A stretch of 64,000 bases of DNA from UBA1205 sp045598105 (GTDB lineage Bacteria; Bacteroidota; Bacteroidia; Bacteroidales; WCHB1-69). This document shows positions 63,633-64,000 of the stretch, in pieces. The first letter of the stretch is position 1. Each line of letters begins with the position of its first letter. The stretch lies in NCBI GenBank assembly GCA_045598105.1, contig JAZLLK010000049.1:1-64000 (forward strand). Reading direction: 5' to 3'. The notes under the pieces are model-generated. The model was not told the origin of the DNA and did not search any database. It worked only from the letters and a program-made list of their open reading frames with translations. Made by a program: the position numbers and the translations under genes.

Positions 63633-63655
63633 TAATAAAAAAAATAGTATATTTG
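63623..63655 (+). promoter_or_regulatory. Promoter of the DUF2147 gene
   Basis: TTG at 63623-63625, a spacer of 22 bases and TATATTTG at 63648-63655. ATG 63696 follows 40 bases later. Confidence 0.6.
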
Positions 63656-63695
63656 CAAATTATTATTTGATATAAATACAAAAGATAAAAATAAT

Positions 63696-64000
63696 ATGAT
63701 GAAAGTAAAAGTTGTGTGTATAATGTGCATAATAGCCTTGTGTGCAGGCATAAATGTTCAGGCACAAAATAAGGCCGATGATATAGTGGGCTATTATTAT
63801 TCCGAAGATCCTTTTACGGGTGAAGGTTCACAAACATACATATACCGTGCCCCTGACGGTACTTATGAAGGTAAGGTGTGTTGGGTGGAAAATGTAGAAA
63901 AAAAAGGATTTTTGGGCTTGGTATTTCTTAAGGGGCTCCGGTATGACCCTCAAGAAAACGAGTGGAATAAAGGAGAAATTAAATACCCCGGTAAAAAAGG
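63696..64000 (+). CDS. DUF2147 family secreted protein (partial at right edge)
   Basis: The first 101 codons are visible. Signal peptide ends near NVQAQ (about 24), then ADDIVGYYYSEDPFTGEGSQTYIYRAPDGTYEGKV, which matches the DUF2147 beta-barrel start. The rest lies outside. Function of the family is unknown. Confidence 0.8.
   Translation, partial: MMKVKVVCIMCIIALCAGINVQAQNKADDIVGYYYSEDPFTGEGSQTYIYRAPDGTYEGKVCWVENVEKKGFLGLVFLKGLRYDPQENEWNKGEIKYPGKK

Overview
The window looks like a stretch of a Bacteroidota chromosome, most probably order Bacteroidales. Three things point there. Promoters of the form TAnnTTTG recur upstream of genes, several with a TTG about 20 to 22 bases further upstream, and most genes lack a Shine-Dalgarno sequence. 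Many families are typical of the phylum: Omp28 lipoproteins, DUF6029, DUF4835, a TonB receptor with a carboxypeptidase-like N-terminal domain, and the block bamD-omega-coaBC-DUF4835-recN. The tryptophanase and sigma-54 sequences also read as Bacteroidales-like. The genus cannot be fixed from the sequence alone. No rRNA, tRNA or CRISPR array was found.

Layout. 1-2232 holds the end of an RHS protein with a possible metallopeptidase tip, followed by a decayed second RHS module. 2461-9727 carries a secreted esterase and then an A+T-rich, tightly packed set of four genes: a glycosyltransferase, a one-module adenylation/carrier/thioesterase enzyme, a MATE exporter fused to a RsbW-like ATPase domain, and a Cof-type HAD phosphatase. 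This set looks like a compact small-molecule assembly and export locus and is the most unusual part of the window. 9828-29275 is mainly core genome: Omp28, a ProX-like editing protein, an M16 peptidase, a porin-like protein, a SAM hydrolase, a tyrosine phosphatase, tadA-rpoN, yqgE, the alaS-lipoprotein-PASTA-trmB operon, and bamD through recN and a Nudix hydrolase.

29422-38683 is accessory: a VanX-like dipeptidase, a TonB-receptor-like remnant, a DUF4932 metallopeptidase, a tandem GNAT, a broken IS5-like element, an inactivated IS4-like element lying directly against a CatA-like acetyltransferase start codon, a MerR regulator and a choloylglycine-hydrolase-like lipoprotein. 38975-44026 runs on the minus strand: a pseudouridine synthase, a metallophosphoesterase, an internally deleted Na/Pi-cotransporter-like gene, and tryptophanase with a long structured leader.

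44603-53931 starts with an envelope thiol trio (TlpA, DUF6029, Omp28). It continues with overlapping cell-surface genes (flippase, 2-hydroxyacid dehydrogenase, polytopic membrane protein, lpxB) and ends with ornithine aminotransferase. 54010-58689 is a vitamin B1 locus: a TPP riboswitch controls a TonB receptor and a PnuC-family transporter, and thiamine pyrophosphokinase lies on the other strand. The rest holds a cobalamin adenosyltransferase, mltG, a tiny acidic lipoprotein, ruvC, a flippase-like membrane protein, a family 2 glycosyltransferase and the start of a DUF2147 protein.
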